A stretch of DNA of 64,000 bases, from NCBI RefSeq assembly GCF_001704415.2, contig NC_030808.1:136415089-136479088 (forward strand). Reading direction: 5' to 3'. Positions 34,380 through 47,100 of the stretch are shown piece after piece; within the stretch, counting starts at the first letter, position 1; every line of letters starts with the position of its first letter. The notes below the pieces were generated by a model. The model was not told the DNA's origin and ran no database searches. It saw nothing but the letters and a program-made list of their open reading frames with translations. Position numbers and translations under genes: made by a program. This DNA comes from Capra hircus. Its lineage: Eukaryota > Chordata > Mammalia > Artiodactyla > Bovidae.

Positions 34380-35100
34380 CACTGACAAAGTGCAGTGGCG
34401 GGCCAGAGCCACATCCCTGCTGTCTGCGCGCCACGCCGATCGCCCAGCAACCCGCTGGCCGGCTCGGCTACGTAGCCCAGCCCAGTCCCGTCCCGCCCCG
34501 CCCCATCCGTTCTGCTCCTCTGGCCCCGCCCTGTCCTTCTTGCCCGCCCACTGGCCCGCCCCTCCTTGATATGCTCGCTCCGCCCCTTCCTGCTGCCCCG
34601 CCTCGTCTATCTGGTCGTGTCCCGCCCCCTCCTCGTACCCTGCTGGCAATTAGCAGCGCCAGCCGGCGCCATGGGTACCGCTTCGTCGCTCGTGAGTCCC
34701 GCGGGTGGGGAGGTGATCGAGGACACGTATGGGGCGGGCGGCGGCGAGGCCTGCGAGATCCCGGTGGAGGTGAAGCCCAAGGCCCGCCTGCTGCGCAGCT
34801 CGTTCCGCCGGGCCGCGGGTGTGGCGGCTGCGGGAGCCGGGCCCGGTTCGCTGCCCCGTGGAGCGGGCGGCGGCGGGCTGCTAGGGGCCAGCTTCAAGTC
34901 TACTGGCTCGTCGGTGCCCGAGCTGGAATACGCGGCTGCTGAGTACGAGAGGCTGAAGAAGGAGTACGAGATCTTCCGGGTCAGCAAGAACCAAGAGTTG
35001 TTATCCATGGGCCGCCGGGAGGCCAAGCTGGACACGGAGAACAAGCGGCTGCGGGCCGAGCTGCAGGTAATGCTGTGCCCGGGCACTCACCGGAGATGAC
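34380..35100 (+). promoter_or_regulatory. NPHP3: CpG-island promoter of NPHP3
   Basis: Base composition changes sharply to GC- and CpG-rich here and covers exon 1. Between 34490 and 34640 there are at least six GC-box-type motifs (ccgccccgcccc, ggccccgccc, ggcccgcccctcc, ctccgccccttcc, tgccccgcctc, cccgccccctcc), the sort bound by Sp1/KLF factors. No good TATA box lies within 40 bases of the expected start. This fits a broadly expressed, TATA-less ciliary gene promoter. The exact transcription start cannot be read from sequence. Confidence 0.85.
34671..35066 (+). CDS. NPHP3: NPHP3 exon 1 (residues 1-132)
   Basis: The start ATG has a strong context (gccATGg). The product begins MGTASSLVSPAGG. 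Removal of Met exposes Gly2, the N-myristoylation site known to be needed, with UNC119B and ARL3, for ciliary delivery of NPHP3. A Gly/Ala-rich linker follows (GGGEACEIP to LPRGAGGGGLLGAS). The coiled coil starts near ELEYAAAEYERLKKEYEIF. The exon ends ELQ|gtaatg in phase 0. It lies wholly within the CpG island. The frame is also open upstream to 34566, but that stretch has no ATG. Confidence 0.98.
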
Positions 35101-38100
35101 CGCGACACCTGGGAACTGAGGCCCGGGGCCGTCTGCCCACCGCCCCGCAGCCGCATGGCGGCACTGCCAACTGGACCCTGAACGCCTGACTTCGTCCCTT
35201 GTCCGTCCTGCCTCATCTCCAAACCAAGAAGTTTTGAAAGTTAAGCAGAAACTGCTCTGCATTTTACTTTGAGAGAACATACTGCCTTGCCGTCTAAACT
35301 GATTCTTTAGGAACCACCGGCTCCCCCCACCTCCCCACCTTTTTTTTTTTTTTCTGTCTTTGGGCCATTCATTCAGACACCTTGAAGCTGTTAGCCCGGA
35401 GCAGCAAATGCTCGGGGCTTCCCTGGTAGCTCAGCTGGTAAAGAAAATGTGAAAGTGAAAGTCTCTCAGTCGTGTCCGACTCTTAATAGTCCATGGAATT
35501 CTCAAGGCCAGAATACTGGAGTGGGTAGCTTTATCCCTTCTCCAGGGGATCTTCCCAATCCAGGGGTTGAACCCAGGTCTCCCGCATTGCGGGCGGATTT
35601 TTTACCAGCTGAGCCACAAGGGAAGCCCAAGAATACTCGAGTGGGTAGCCTATCCAAGCCCAAGAATACTCGAGTGGGTAGCCTATCCCTCCTCCAGGGG
35701 ATCTTCCTGACCCAGGAATCGAACTGGAGTCTCCTACACTGCAGGCGGATTCTTTACCAACTGAGCTATCACAGAAGCCCTGGTAAAGAATCCGCCTGCA
35801 ATGCAGGAACCCCTGGCTGGATCCCTAGGTCGGGAAGATCCCCTGGAGGAGGGTATGGCAACCCACTCCAGGATTCTGGCCTGGGAATCTCCATGTATAA
35901 AGGAGCCTGGCGGGCTACAGTTCATGGGGTTGCAAAGGGTCGGACACGACTCAGCGGCTAAACACAGAGCAGCACCAAATGCTAATCTCCGGGGAAGTGG
36001 GTCTGCCAGGACCACACAGAGACACAAAAGACTTTGGCGACATCCTGTTGAGGCAGCTCATCAAACCCTTCGTAGGTGTTTAAGACCCTGCCCCCCCACC
36101 AAATGCAATTGCAACAGGACAGAGTGCACAGGGGTGACAAATGTTCCAGTCCCAGGTTATTTCTGTTACCAATCCTGATTTCTTATGTAACCTTTTTTCT
36201 TCCTTTTTCATATACCTAGGCATTTAAAACACACACACACACACACACACCCTATATTTATTTTATCCATTCAGTCAGACATTTACTGAAGACCTGCAGT
36301 GTATCAGCCTTGGAGCTAGCAAGAGGAGTGAGACATGGAGCCAAGGAGTGCACAGTCTCACAGAAATAATTATCCTTCGGGTTAAATCTTATAAATTGTG
36401 ATTTGTTCTCTTAAAGGTGGGAAAACTGAGTTGTAGTGAAGATTCAGAACTGGTGCAGTATTTCAAAGAAAAAGTATTAATTTCCATTGAAAGCTTAATG
36501 TTGAATATCTTCATTTATAATTCAAGCACATTTGCAGGGTTTTTTCCCCATTATATGTTTGAATAGAATGGCAGTATGCAGTTCTTGAAAACTGGTGAAA
36601 AACTAGACTGTTGATATTCTGAGACATGTAATATGTATATGAGAGTGTTGGTTGCTCTGTCAAGCCTGACTACCCCATGGACTATAGCCTGCCAGGCTCC
36701 TCTGTCCATGGAATTCTCCAGGCAGGAATACTGGAGTGGGTTGCCATTTCCTTCTCCACGGAATCGTCTGGACCCAGGGATCGAACCCAGGTCTTCCCAC
36801 ACTGCAGGCAGATTTTTTACCTCCTGAGCCAGAAGGGAAGCCCGATGTGCATATAACATAATGTAAAATTTGGGAGGCATGCTATTTTTTAGAAATAACA
36901 AGGTAAAATATTTCCAGGCACTTCAAAAAACTTACCAGAAGATACTTCGGGAAAAGGAAAGTGCTTTAGAAGCAAAATACCAAGCAATGGAGAGAGCAGC
37001 TACATTTGAACATGACAGAGACAAAGTTAAGAGGCAATTTAAGGTAAATTTCATGCATTTTTATCCCCAAAGTGACAGGGAATAAAGCAATATATTTTAA
37101 GATTTCATATAATACTGTGATGAGTAAATAGAAGTAAATGATGTAGGAGTCATGAAAGGTATAAGAGCTAAAGTCTTATAAAAAGTAAATACTTTTTACT
37201 TTAGAAGTATTTGAGTTGGACCAGGTAAACTTGAGATAATTTCAAAGAAAAGGTATAAAAGTGAACATTTTAGTCGGGGGTGGGGGAGGGGAAGGAAAGT
37301 GTTTGTATTAGGGGAGAGCATGTAGAAATATTTGGGGATGTGTCCTTTGGGAGGGCATTACTGGCAATAAGTGTGCATGCTAAGTCAGTCCAGTCGTGTC
37401 CGACTCTGTGACCCTATGGACTGTAGCCCACCAGGCTCCTCACTCCATTGTATTCTCCAGTCAAGAATACTGGAGTGGGTAGCCGTGCCCTCCTCCAGGA
37501 GGACAATAAGTGGGAGGGGGGCAAATTTGCTAAACATCAGGTAGCACACATGGCAGCCCCACACCTTAGATATATCCTCCTGGAATTCCATTGGGTTCCA
37601 GTTACAAAACTGTGACAGAGAGGTATTCGCCTTACAAAAGAGGGAGATCAAGTACCAAATGAATATTGATTTTATGAATGAAAGAATTTTCCCTTAAAAG
37701 TTGATGATATCACTTTTTGCTTATGGAAAAGGATTTCAAAATTAAAATATATCTTTTAAAGATTTTTAGGGAGACCAAGGAAAATGAAATTCAGGATTTA
37801 TTGAGGGCCAAGCGAGAGTTGGAGAGCAAACTTCAGAGGCTACAGGCTCAGGGGATCCATGTATTTGATCCTGGAGAATCTGATTCAGATGACAACTGTA
37901 CAGATGTTACTGGTAAGTTTATTTCCTATTTATAATGTTTTGAGATATCAAAATATTAATAGGTATAATGATTGTAGAGCCAGCTTTGAATCCTTGTACT
38001 GATAAGTAATTGCTCTTACAAATAGAATTGCTCTTTCTTTCTCGTGTTATAACAGGTCTTTTCTGTAGAAGTCTATGGCGTAGAAGCTGAGGTTCCTTCT

Positions 38101-41100
38101 ATTTTGTTGCTCTGCCAACCTTAACCCATAGCTTTTCTCTCTCTGGTCTAAGATGGCCCCTCCAAGTCCCATCATATCTACAATTTAGCTAGAGGGAGTG
38201 GGGGAATACATTACTTTCCTTGAAAGCACAATCTGAAAGATAATACACATTACTCCTACTCAAACCCCATCAGCCTATACCTTCCTCAAACCCCATGCAG
38301 GCCTATACCTTCCTCTACCTAGGAAGATGGGAAAGTGTAATTATCAGTAGAAGAGCCATGTATGCACGTAAAGTTTGGGGTTGTGTCATTAAAGAAAGGA
38401 GAGAATGGATGTTGGACAACAGTTAGTAGTCTCTGTCACATTTTCCCACATAATGGATGTCTTCTTGCAGCTATCAGAGTATCTACATAATGTTTCATCA
38501 AGTGGTTTCCAATACAGTTTTTTGAAATATTTTAAAGTTTTTGTTTTATAATTAAACATATTAAATGTCTTTCTAGAAATAAAGAAAAACTCAGAATCAT
38601 AGAATCAAAATGTGCACTATGTTAATAGGAAATAATAATGAAGTGTGATTGACACTGAACAATATTGTATTTTAACTGTAGTGGGAAGGTGCGGTCACTC
38701 TCCTATTTATAAAAAAACTGTAATTATATTCTTCCAAAGTAATGTATTTTGGAGTAAAATATGGCAATTGATAATCCCCTCTTAATTTGCATTTTAGTAC
38801 CATTGAAATTTGACCAGCATTCTGAGACTTTTATTACTAACTTTTGAGGAAAAAAAGGTGAAGAGATTCTTAATGGCTTATTATGACTAAGACATTAGTC
38901 TTAGCGGTTATTTCAGTGTTGACATATGTTAAAATATAGTGTTTCAAAACTATTATATTCTAATTCTCTTGGCAAGTTAATAAAAACAAGTTAATATTTT
39001 CTCCTGGGTCTTTTTTCCTATTTTGATATAAACATGAAGAAGGAATGCTTGAGGGAATATTGCTCATTATTTGTCACCTACAAATAAAAATCAGTTTTGC
39101 CAGAGATTGTCACCCAAATACCAGTTTACTTAAGTTTAGTCAAGGACTCCATGTTATAGCAAATATTCCTTATTTTAAAAATGTTTGTTAGTAAGTACTC
39201 ATTAATTCAGACATTAATTTTGTTCCTCTGGGAGGTTAAAGAGAATGTACTCTTTACATCTTTGGCTCATATCCTAGTGAATTACCAATATCAATTGCTG
39301 GTGTGCCAGTAATAGTCTTCCTTTGAAATTCATCCCTTCAAATTTTACACTGATACCTAAATCATATGGTTAGAAAAGTTTTTTAGAAATTTTTGTTGGG
39401 GAGCATTTTTAATTCCTCTCTCTGTTATTATAATTTCTTTGGTTATTATATTCCTAATTTCTTTTCATCTTTCTCTCTTTAATCCCCCTTTTAAGATTGA
39501 GATAACCAAAACTGTGTTAACTACCACCTTAGAACATGCCAGAAGTTGGTGGCAAAGTACTTTCAGAATTATTCTTTTGATTTTGAAATCAAAGTGTTAA
39601 TATTTGTTGTATTTATGATCTTATAGTACTTTTCTGGATTAGAAATCCTGTTGAGTATATTTGATAAGGTTTTGAAGTTTCAGTATTATTTGGTTTTCAT
39701 CAGATGAAATCTGCTTTACAGCTGCTGGAACCCAGTGCGAATATTGGACTGGTGGAGCCTTGGGAAGTGAGCCTTCCATAGGGAGTATGATCCAGCTTCA
39801 GCAATCGTTCCGGGGCCCTGAGTTTGCCCACAGTTCTATAGACGTGGAAGGACCGTTTGCTAATGTCAACAGAGGTAAATGGCTAATGGTAATTAGCCAT
39901 TTGCTAATTAGCTTAGTTAATGGTAATGATTGTTTGTGTACTACAGTCTTGTGCTGGGAGAACTGCCATCAGCAGAGCGTAAGACTTGTTTTCTGGGTGT
40001 CTTCCACTGTCAGGCCAGTATGTTCTGGTACTTGTCACTGACCAGAAAGGATGAAGTTACATAATTCACGTCAGGATCAGATGGTGTCCCCCAGCCTGAC
40101 TGACCAATGAGTTCTACTAACGGAAATTTTGGTCTGGATTCTCAGGCATTTTAGTTGAGTAGTGAGAGTTTACTGTAGATCAGCTGAAACACAGTGGTTT
40201 TCAGTCTTTTCTTCTGCATCTTTGATGGTGTTGGAACGTTGTGTGTGCCTGTGTGCTGAGTCACTTCAGTCACACGTGCACCCTATGGACTGCAGCTTGG
40301 CAGACTCCTCTGTGCACGGGATTCTGCAGGCAAGAGTACTGCAGTGGGCTGCCATGCCCTGCTCCAGGGGGTCTTCCTGACCCGGGGGTCGAGCCTGCGT
40401 CTCTTGTGTCTCCTGCACTGGCAGGCGGGTTCTTCACCACTAGCGCCGCCTGGGAAGCCCAGTTTTACTCATTATCTTTGTATAATTTGGTATTCAAAGC
40501 AGCTCTTAAGATCTGTTCAGAATTTCAGTGCCGCAGCTGACCTGAGATATTATAGCTCCATTCTTTTCTTAAAACTATGAAATTATTTATCTATCAGCAA
40601 AATGAAAATTATTTTTTAAATAACGCATTTTCAATTAGTCAAATATGTCTTAAAATAGTCATTCTCACTATCTTTAGGTTACTTTTCATTTTATACCACT
40701 CTTAAACTTTCTCTTTGACTCGGTCTATTTCAAGAATAATAAGTAAAACCAGTCTGGGAATGTAGGCCTTCCTCAGGTTACAAACTAACTGAACAGCCCA
40801 TGTGGCCTAGTTCCCTGACATTTGACTGGAGCCATGGCTACCTCAGCAGAGACCACTGGTGACTGTGATTGCTTTAAACCCCAGGATAGAATTTGAGATT
40901 AGAGAACTGATTGCCTTTTAATATGTTATTCTAGAAGTTATGTCAGTATTACAAGTGAGATAAGATATCGTTCTACGATGCCAGTTGTGTTTTTTCAGAC
41001 TTTCAGACATCTTATCATATGGTCTTCTAATAATTCTTTTGGGGAACTTATGAGAAATTTTATTTTCAGATGACTGGGATATTGCTGTGGCTAGTTTATT

Positions 41101-44100
41101 ACAAGTTACCCCCTTGCTTTCACATTCTCTATGGAGTAACACTGTCAGATGTTACCTCATTCATACCGATGAAACCCAGCCTGAAATGGATCTTTTCCTT
41201 AAGGTGAGGACATTTATAAATTTTGTATTCACTGATTTAAAATACAAGTTAATATTGTATTCTGGTTATGATACTACTGCATCTGAATAAGGTAGTTTAC
41301 TACATACAAGATTACATCTTAAAGAGTAGGAGGCATTTTGGGCTTTTCTTAAGAAAATGTCTTAGTATTTTCAGTATATTCAAATTAAGTCCTTGGAACT
41401 TTATGCTTTTGAATGCTTCATTATACATTCTCCACAGTGTTTAGCTGTGCCTGCTTTAGTTAATCTCTGCCAGCCCTATTCTTGAATCTGTTTCAGATTA
41501 TAACAAAATGTAACCCTTGTCATGATTTTCAATTTTTCACAGCAGCCATTGGGGTTAATCTAAGGCAGGGGTCAGCAAACAAAAGCCTGTTGGTCAAATC
41601 TGGCCTGAAGTCTGTTACTGCGTAACCTAGAGCTAAGATTGGTTTCTGCGTTTTTAAATGATTGAAAAAGAAATCAGAAGAAGATTTTGATGTGAAAATC
41701 ATATGAAATTCAAATTTTGTTGTCTACAAATTTTTATTAGAACACAGCCACACACAACATATTGTCTCTGGTTGCTTCACATTAATGGCAGAATAAAATT
41801 ATAGTGGCACCTAAATGCACCACAAAAACCTCTGCCGAAACAGGCAGCTTCTTAAACTATTATTAATTTGCCATCTGGCTCTTCGCAGAAAAGTTCACCA
41901 GTTACCTTTCTAACTGAATTTTCAATAAATGTGTGGCACATGCAATACTTTCAATATTAACATCCTCTGGATTGTTGATTAATAAGTCCATTTAGCTTTC
42001 CTTTTTGATATTACTCAATTTTGGTAAACAGACACAGTATTTTGAAAACCAAAGCTTCTACTCACTAACTGAGTATACATTATTCCCAAATACATGTTGA
42101 GGGAATTACTAATTTATTGCATAGTAATAATCAACATTACTAAGTAAGTTAATTTGTCATCAGTTCAGTCACTCAGTCGTGTCCGACTCTTTGCGACCCC
42201 ATGGACTGCGGCACGCCAGGCTTCCCTGTCCATCACCAACTCCCGGAGTTTACTCAAACTCATGTCCATCGAGTCGCTGATGACATCTCATCCTCTGTCG
42301 TCCCCTTCTCTCGCCTTCAATCTTTCCCAACATCAGGGTCTTTTCAAATGAGTCAGCTCTTTGATAATTTGTAATAGACCAGCATATTTTTATTTTATAT
42401 CTGTTTGCTTTAGTGTTCATGGCAGACACTTTTTACTATATAAATTTATGGGTTTATGTTTGTCACCCTGTAACAATAAACAGAAGTTATTTGTAAGAAT
42501 AATAATAAAAATATATACCACAGCAAAACAACTTAATACTGTACTCCTGTTGTTTTAAGTTTTATTATGAGATAAATCATTTTCTGAACTAGGAAATAGC
42601 CGAGCTGCTAAGCTATTACTATTTTCAATTTATAAAGAAGTTTGCCTTTCCTCTTAAAGATTTTTTTTTTAATGTAATTATGATTTTTTTTAGTTTTAAA
42701 TCAGAGAATATCCAACATAACTTGTGATAAAGCATGTTTTTTTTTATTTTAAGTAGATGAAGCTGACTAGATCTTCAGTTAAATAAGCTGTGCTATCTTT
42801 CAATTTGCACATGAAAGATATTTGCTATGTTTCAATTTGTTTTTAGGATTACTCACCTAAACTTAAGAGAATGTGTGAGACAATGGGATACTTTTTCCAT
42901 GCTGTGTATTTTCCAATAGATATTGAAAATCAATACCTCGCTGTAAGAAAATGGGAAATTGAGAAAAGTTCGTTAGTTATCTTATTCATTCATTTAACCT
43001 TACCAAGGTAAGCTGAAAATTCTATAATTTATTATAGGGGTTAAATTTGTAAATAGAATTAAGTTGCCAAATGAACTTGAAACGTAAGTTCCAATTGCAT
43101 TCTTGTTTTTTTAACTTATTTATTTTTTAATTGAATGATGATTGCTTTACAGAATTTTGCTGTTCTCCATCAAACCTCAACATGAATCAGCCTTAGGTAT
43201 ACATATATCCCCTCCCTTTTGAACCTCCCTCCCATCTCCCTCACATCCCACCCCTCTAGGTTGATACAGAGCCCCTGTTTGAGTTTCCTGAAACATACAG
43301 CAAATTCCCATAGGCTATCTATTTTACATATGGTAAAATAAGTTTCCATGTTACTCTCTCCATACATCTCATCCTCTCCTCCCCTCTCCCCTTGTCCATA
43401 AGTCTATTCTCTATGTCTCTTTCTCCACTGCTGCCCTGCAAATAAATTCTTTGGTACCATTTTTCTAGATTCTATATATATGCATTAGTATACAATATTT
43501 TTCTTTATCTTTCTGACTTACTTCACTCTGTATTGTAGGCTCTAGGTTCATCCACTTCATTAGAACTGACTCAAATGTGTTCCTTTTTATCACTGAGTAA
43601 TTTCAATTGTGTTATATTTATAAAAAGTAATGGATACTTCTTTATCCATTCATCTGTTGATGAATATCTAGGTTGCTTCCATGTTCTAGCTATTGTAAAT
43701 AGTGCTGTAGTGAACAATAGGATACATATGTCCTTTTCAGTTTTGGTTTCCTTAGGGTTTATGGGTAGGAGTGGGATTGCTGGGTTATATGGTGGCTTTT
43801 TTTTATTCCTAGTCATCTAAGGAATCTCCATACCATCTTCTGTAGTGGTTATATCAATTTACATCCCCACCAACAGTGCAAGAATGTTCCCTTTTCTCCA
43901 CACCCTCTCCAGCATTTATTATTTGTAGGCTTTCTGATGATGGCCATTTGACCAGTGTGAGGAGATATCTCATTGTAGTTTTGATTTGCTTTTCTCTAAT
44001 AATGAGTGATGTTGAGCATCTTTTCATGTGTTTGTTAGCCATCTGTATGTCTTCTTTGGAGAAATGTCTCTTTAGATCTTTTTCCCACTTTTTGATTGGG

Positions 44101-47100
44101 TTGTTTGTTTTTCTGGTATTGAGTTGTATGAGCTACTTGTGTATTTTGTAAATTAATCCCTTGTCAGTTGTTTCCTTTGCTATTATTTTCTCCCATTCTG
44201 ATGGTTGTCTTTTCACCTTGCTTATAGTTTCCTTTGCTGTGCAAAAGCTTTTAAGTTTAATCAGGTCCCACTTGTTTATTTCTGTTTTTATTTCCATTAC
44301 TCTAGGAGGTGGGTCATAGAGGATCTTGCTTTGATTTATATCATTGAGTGTTGTGGCTGTGTTTTCCTCTAAGAGATTTATAGTTTCTGATCTTACATTT
44401 AGGTCTTTAATCCATTTTGAGTTTATCTTTGTGTATGGTGTTAGGAAGTGTTCTAATTTCAGTCTTTTACATGTAGCTGCCCCATTTTCCCAGCACCATT
44501 TATTGAAGAGGCTGTCTTCGCCCCATTGTATATTCTTATCTCCTTTGTCAAAAATAAGGTACCCGTACATGTGTGGGTTCATTTCTGGGCTTTCTGTCTT
44601 GTTCTATTGGTCTATATTTCTGTTTTTGTGCCAGTACCATACTGTCTTGATGACTGTAGCTTTGTAGTATAACCTGAAGTCAGGAAGGTTGGCTCCTCTA
44701 GCTCCATTCTTCTTTCTCAAGACTGCTTTGGCTATTCGGGATCTTTTATGTTCCCATATGAATTGTGAAATTTTTTGTTCTAGTTCTGTGAATGGTGCCA
44801 TTGGCAATTTGATAGGGATCACATTGAATCTGTGGATTGCATTTGGTAGTATAGTCAATACTGATTCTTCCTTCCCAGGAACATGGAATATCTCTCTATC
44901 TGTTTATGTCATCTTTGATTTCTTTCATCAGTGTCTTATAATTGTTTGTGTACACTTCTTTTGTCTCTAGGTAAGTTTATTCCTAGATATTTTATTTTGT
45001 TGCAATGGTGAATAAGATTAATTCCTTAATTTCTCTTTCTGATGTTTCATTGTTAGTATATAGAAACGCAGGTGATTTCTGTGTATTGGTTTTGTATCCT
45101 GTGACATTGCTAAATTCACTGATTAGCTCTAGTAATTTTCTGATAGTAACTTTAGGGTTTTTTATGTACAGTATCATGTCATCTGCAAACAGTGAGAGCT
45201 TTACTTCTTTTCTGATCTGGATTCTTTTCATTTCTTTTTCTTCTCTGATGGCTGTAGCTAGGACTTCTGAAACGATGTTGAATAATAGTGGTGAAAGTGG
45301 ACACCCTTGTCTTGTTCCTGATTTTAGGGGGAATGCTTTCAGTTTTTCACCATTGAGAATAATGTTTGCTGTAGGCTTATCATATATGGATTTTATTATG
45401 TTGAGGTAGGCTCCTTCTATGCCTATTGTTTGAAGAGTTTTAATCATAAATGGGTGCTGAATTTTGTCAAAGGCTTTTTCTGCATCTATTGAGATTATCA
45501 TATAGTTTTTATCTTTCAATTGGTTAATATGGTTTATCACATTGATTTGTGTATATTGAAGAATCCTTGCGTCCCTGGAATAAACCCACCTTGATCATGG
45601 TGTATGAGCTTTTTAATGTGTTGCTGAATTCTGTTTCCTGAATTTTGTTGAGTATTTTTGCATCTATGTTCATCAGTGATATTGGCCTGTATTTTTCTCT
45701 TTTGGGGGGTTGTCTTTGTCTGGTTTTGGTAGCAGGGTGATGTTGGCCTCGTAGAATGAGTTTGGAAGTCTTCCTCTGCTATTTTTTGAAAGGGTTTTAG
45801 AAGGAAAGGCATTAGTGCTTCTCTGAATGTTTGATAGAATTCTCCTGTGAAACCATCTGGTCCCGGACTTTTGTTTTTTGGGAGATTTTTTATCACAGTT
45901 TCAATTTCAGTGCTTGTAATTGGCTTGTTCATAATTTCTGTTTCTGTTCCAAGAATCTGTCTATTTCTTCCAGGTTATCCATTTTATTGCCATATAGTTG
46001 TTCGTAATAATCTCTATAATTCTTTGCATTTCTGCATTGTCTGTTTTAACCTCTCCTTTTTCATTTCTAATTTTGTTGATTTGATTCTTCTCTCTTTTGT
46101 TCTTGATGAGTCTGGCTAAAGGTTTGTCAATTATGGTTATCTTCTCAACGAACCAGCTTTTAGTTTTATTAATCTTTACTATTGTTTCTTTCATTCCTTT
46201 CTCATTTATTTCTGCTCTGATCTTTATCATTCCTTTCCTTCTGCTATGTTTGTTTTTTTTTTGTTTTGTTTTTTTTGTTGTTGTTGTTCTTTTTCCAGTT
46301 GTTTTAGGTGTAGAGTTAGGTTGCCTATTCAATGTTTTTCTTGTTTCTTGAGGCAGGATTGTATTGCTATAAATTTTCCTCTTAGAACTGCTTTTGCTGC
46401 ATCCCATAGGTTTTGAGTTGTCATGTTTTCATTGTCATTTGAATCTAGAAATTTTTTGATTTCCCTTTTGATTTCTTCAGTAACTGTTGGTTATTTAGAA
46501 ACATTTAATCTTCATGTGTTTTATGTTTTACTTTTTTTTTTCTTGTATATCTAGTCTCATAGCATTGTGACAGGATGCTTGATATGACTTCAGTTTTCTT
46601 AAATTTACTGAGGTTTGATTTGTGACCCAATATGTGGTCTATCGTGGACAATGTTCCATGTGCAGTTGAGAAGAAGGTGTATTCTTCTGCATTTGGATGG
46701 ACTGTCCTAAAGATATCAATAAGATCCATCTCATCTAATGTATCATTTAAGGCATGTTTCCTTATTAATTTTCTGTTTTGATGATCTGTCCATTCTTGTG
46801 AGTGGGGTGTTAAAGTCTCCTACAATAGTAACCGTATTGTATTATAGTTAGTTTCGCCTTTTATGTATTAATGTTTGTCTTACATACTGAGGTGCTCCTA
46901 TGTTGGGTGCATAGATATTTACAACTGTTATGTCTTCCTCTTGGATTGACCCCTTGATCATTATGTAGTGTCCTTCCTTATCTCTTGTAATATTCTTTAT
47001 TTTAAATTCTATTTTGTGTGATATGAGGATGTTACTCCAGCTTTCTTTTGTTTTCCTTTTGCATGGAAAATATTTTTCCATCCTCTCAGTTTCAGTCTAC

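Larger units (their letters stand above)
35067..36917 (+). other. NPHP3: NPHP3 intron 1
   Basis: 1851 bases, gtaatg...ttccag. It contains the end of the CpG island, a T-run at about 35340-35354, a SINE cluster (35413-35965), an (AC)n microsatellite (36225-36250) and an antisense Bov-tA (36640-36843). No coding signal otherwise. Confidence 0.95.
41204..42846 (+). other. NPHP3: NPHP3 intron 5
   Basis: 1643 bases, gtgagg...ttttag. It contains an old MITE (41566-41905) and an antisense BovB 3' end (42160-42366). Confidence 0.93.

Noticed and set aside
34566..34670. In-frame extension upstream of the NPHP3 ATG
   Set aside because: The frame is open but has no ATG before 34671. The ATG at 34671 has a strong context and the MGTASS start is the known myristoylated N-terminus.
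35440..35800. tRNA-like box A/B sequences that could be tRNA genes
   Set aside because: They are heads of Bov-tA SINEs, attached to Bov-A bodies and repeated many times in the window. No complete cloverleaf gene was seen.
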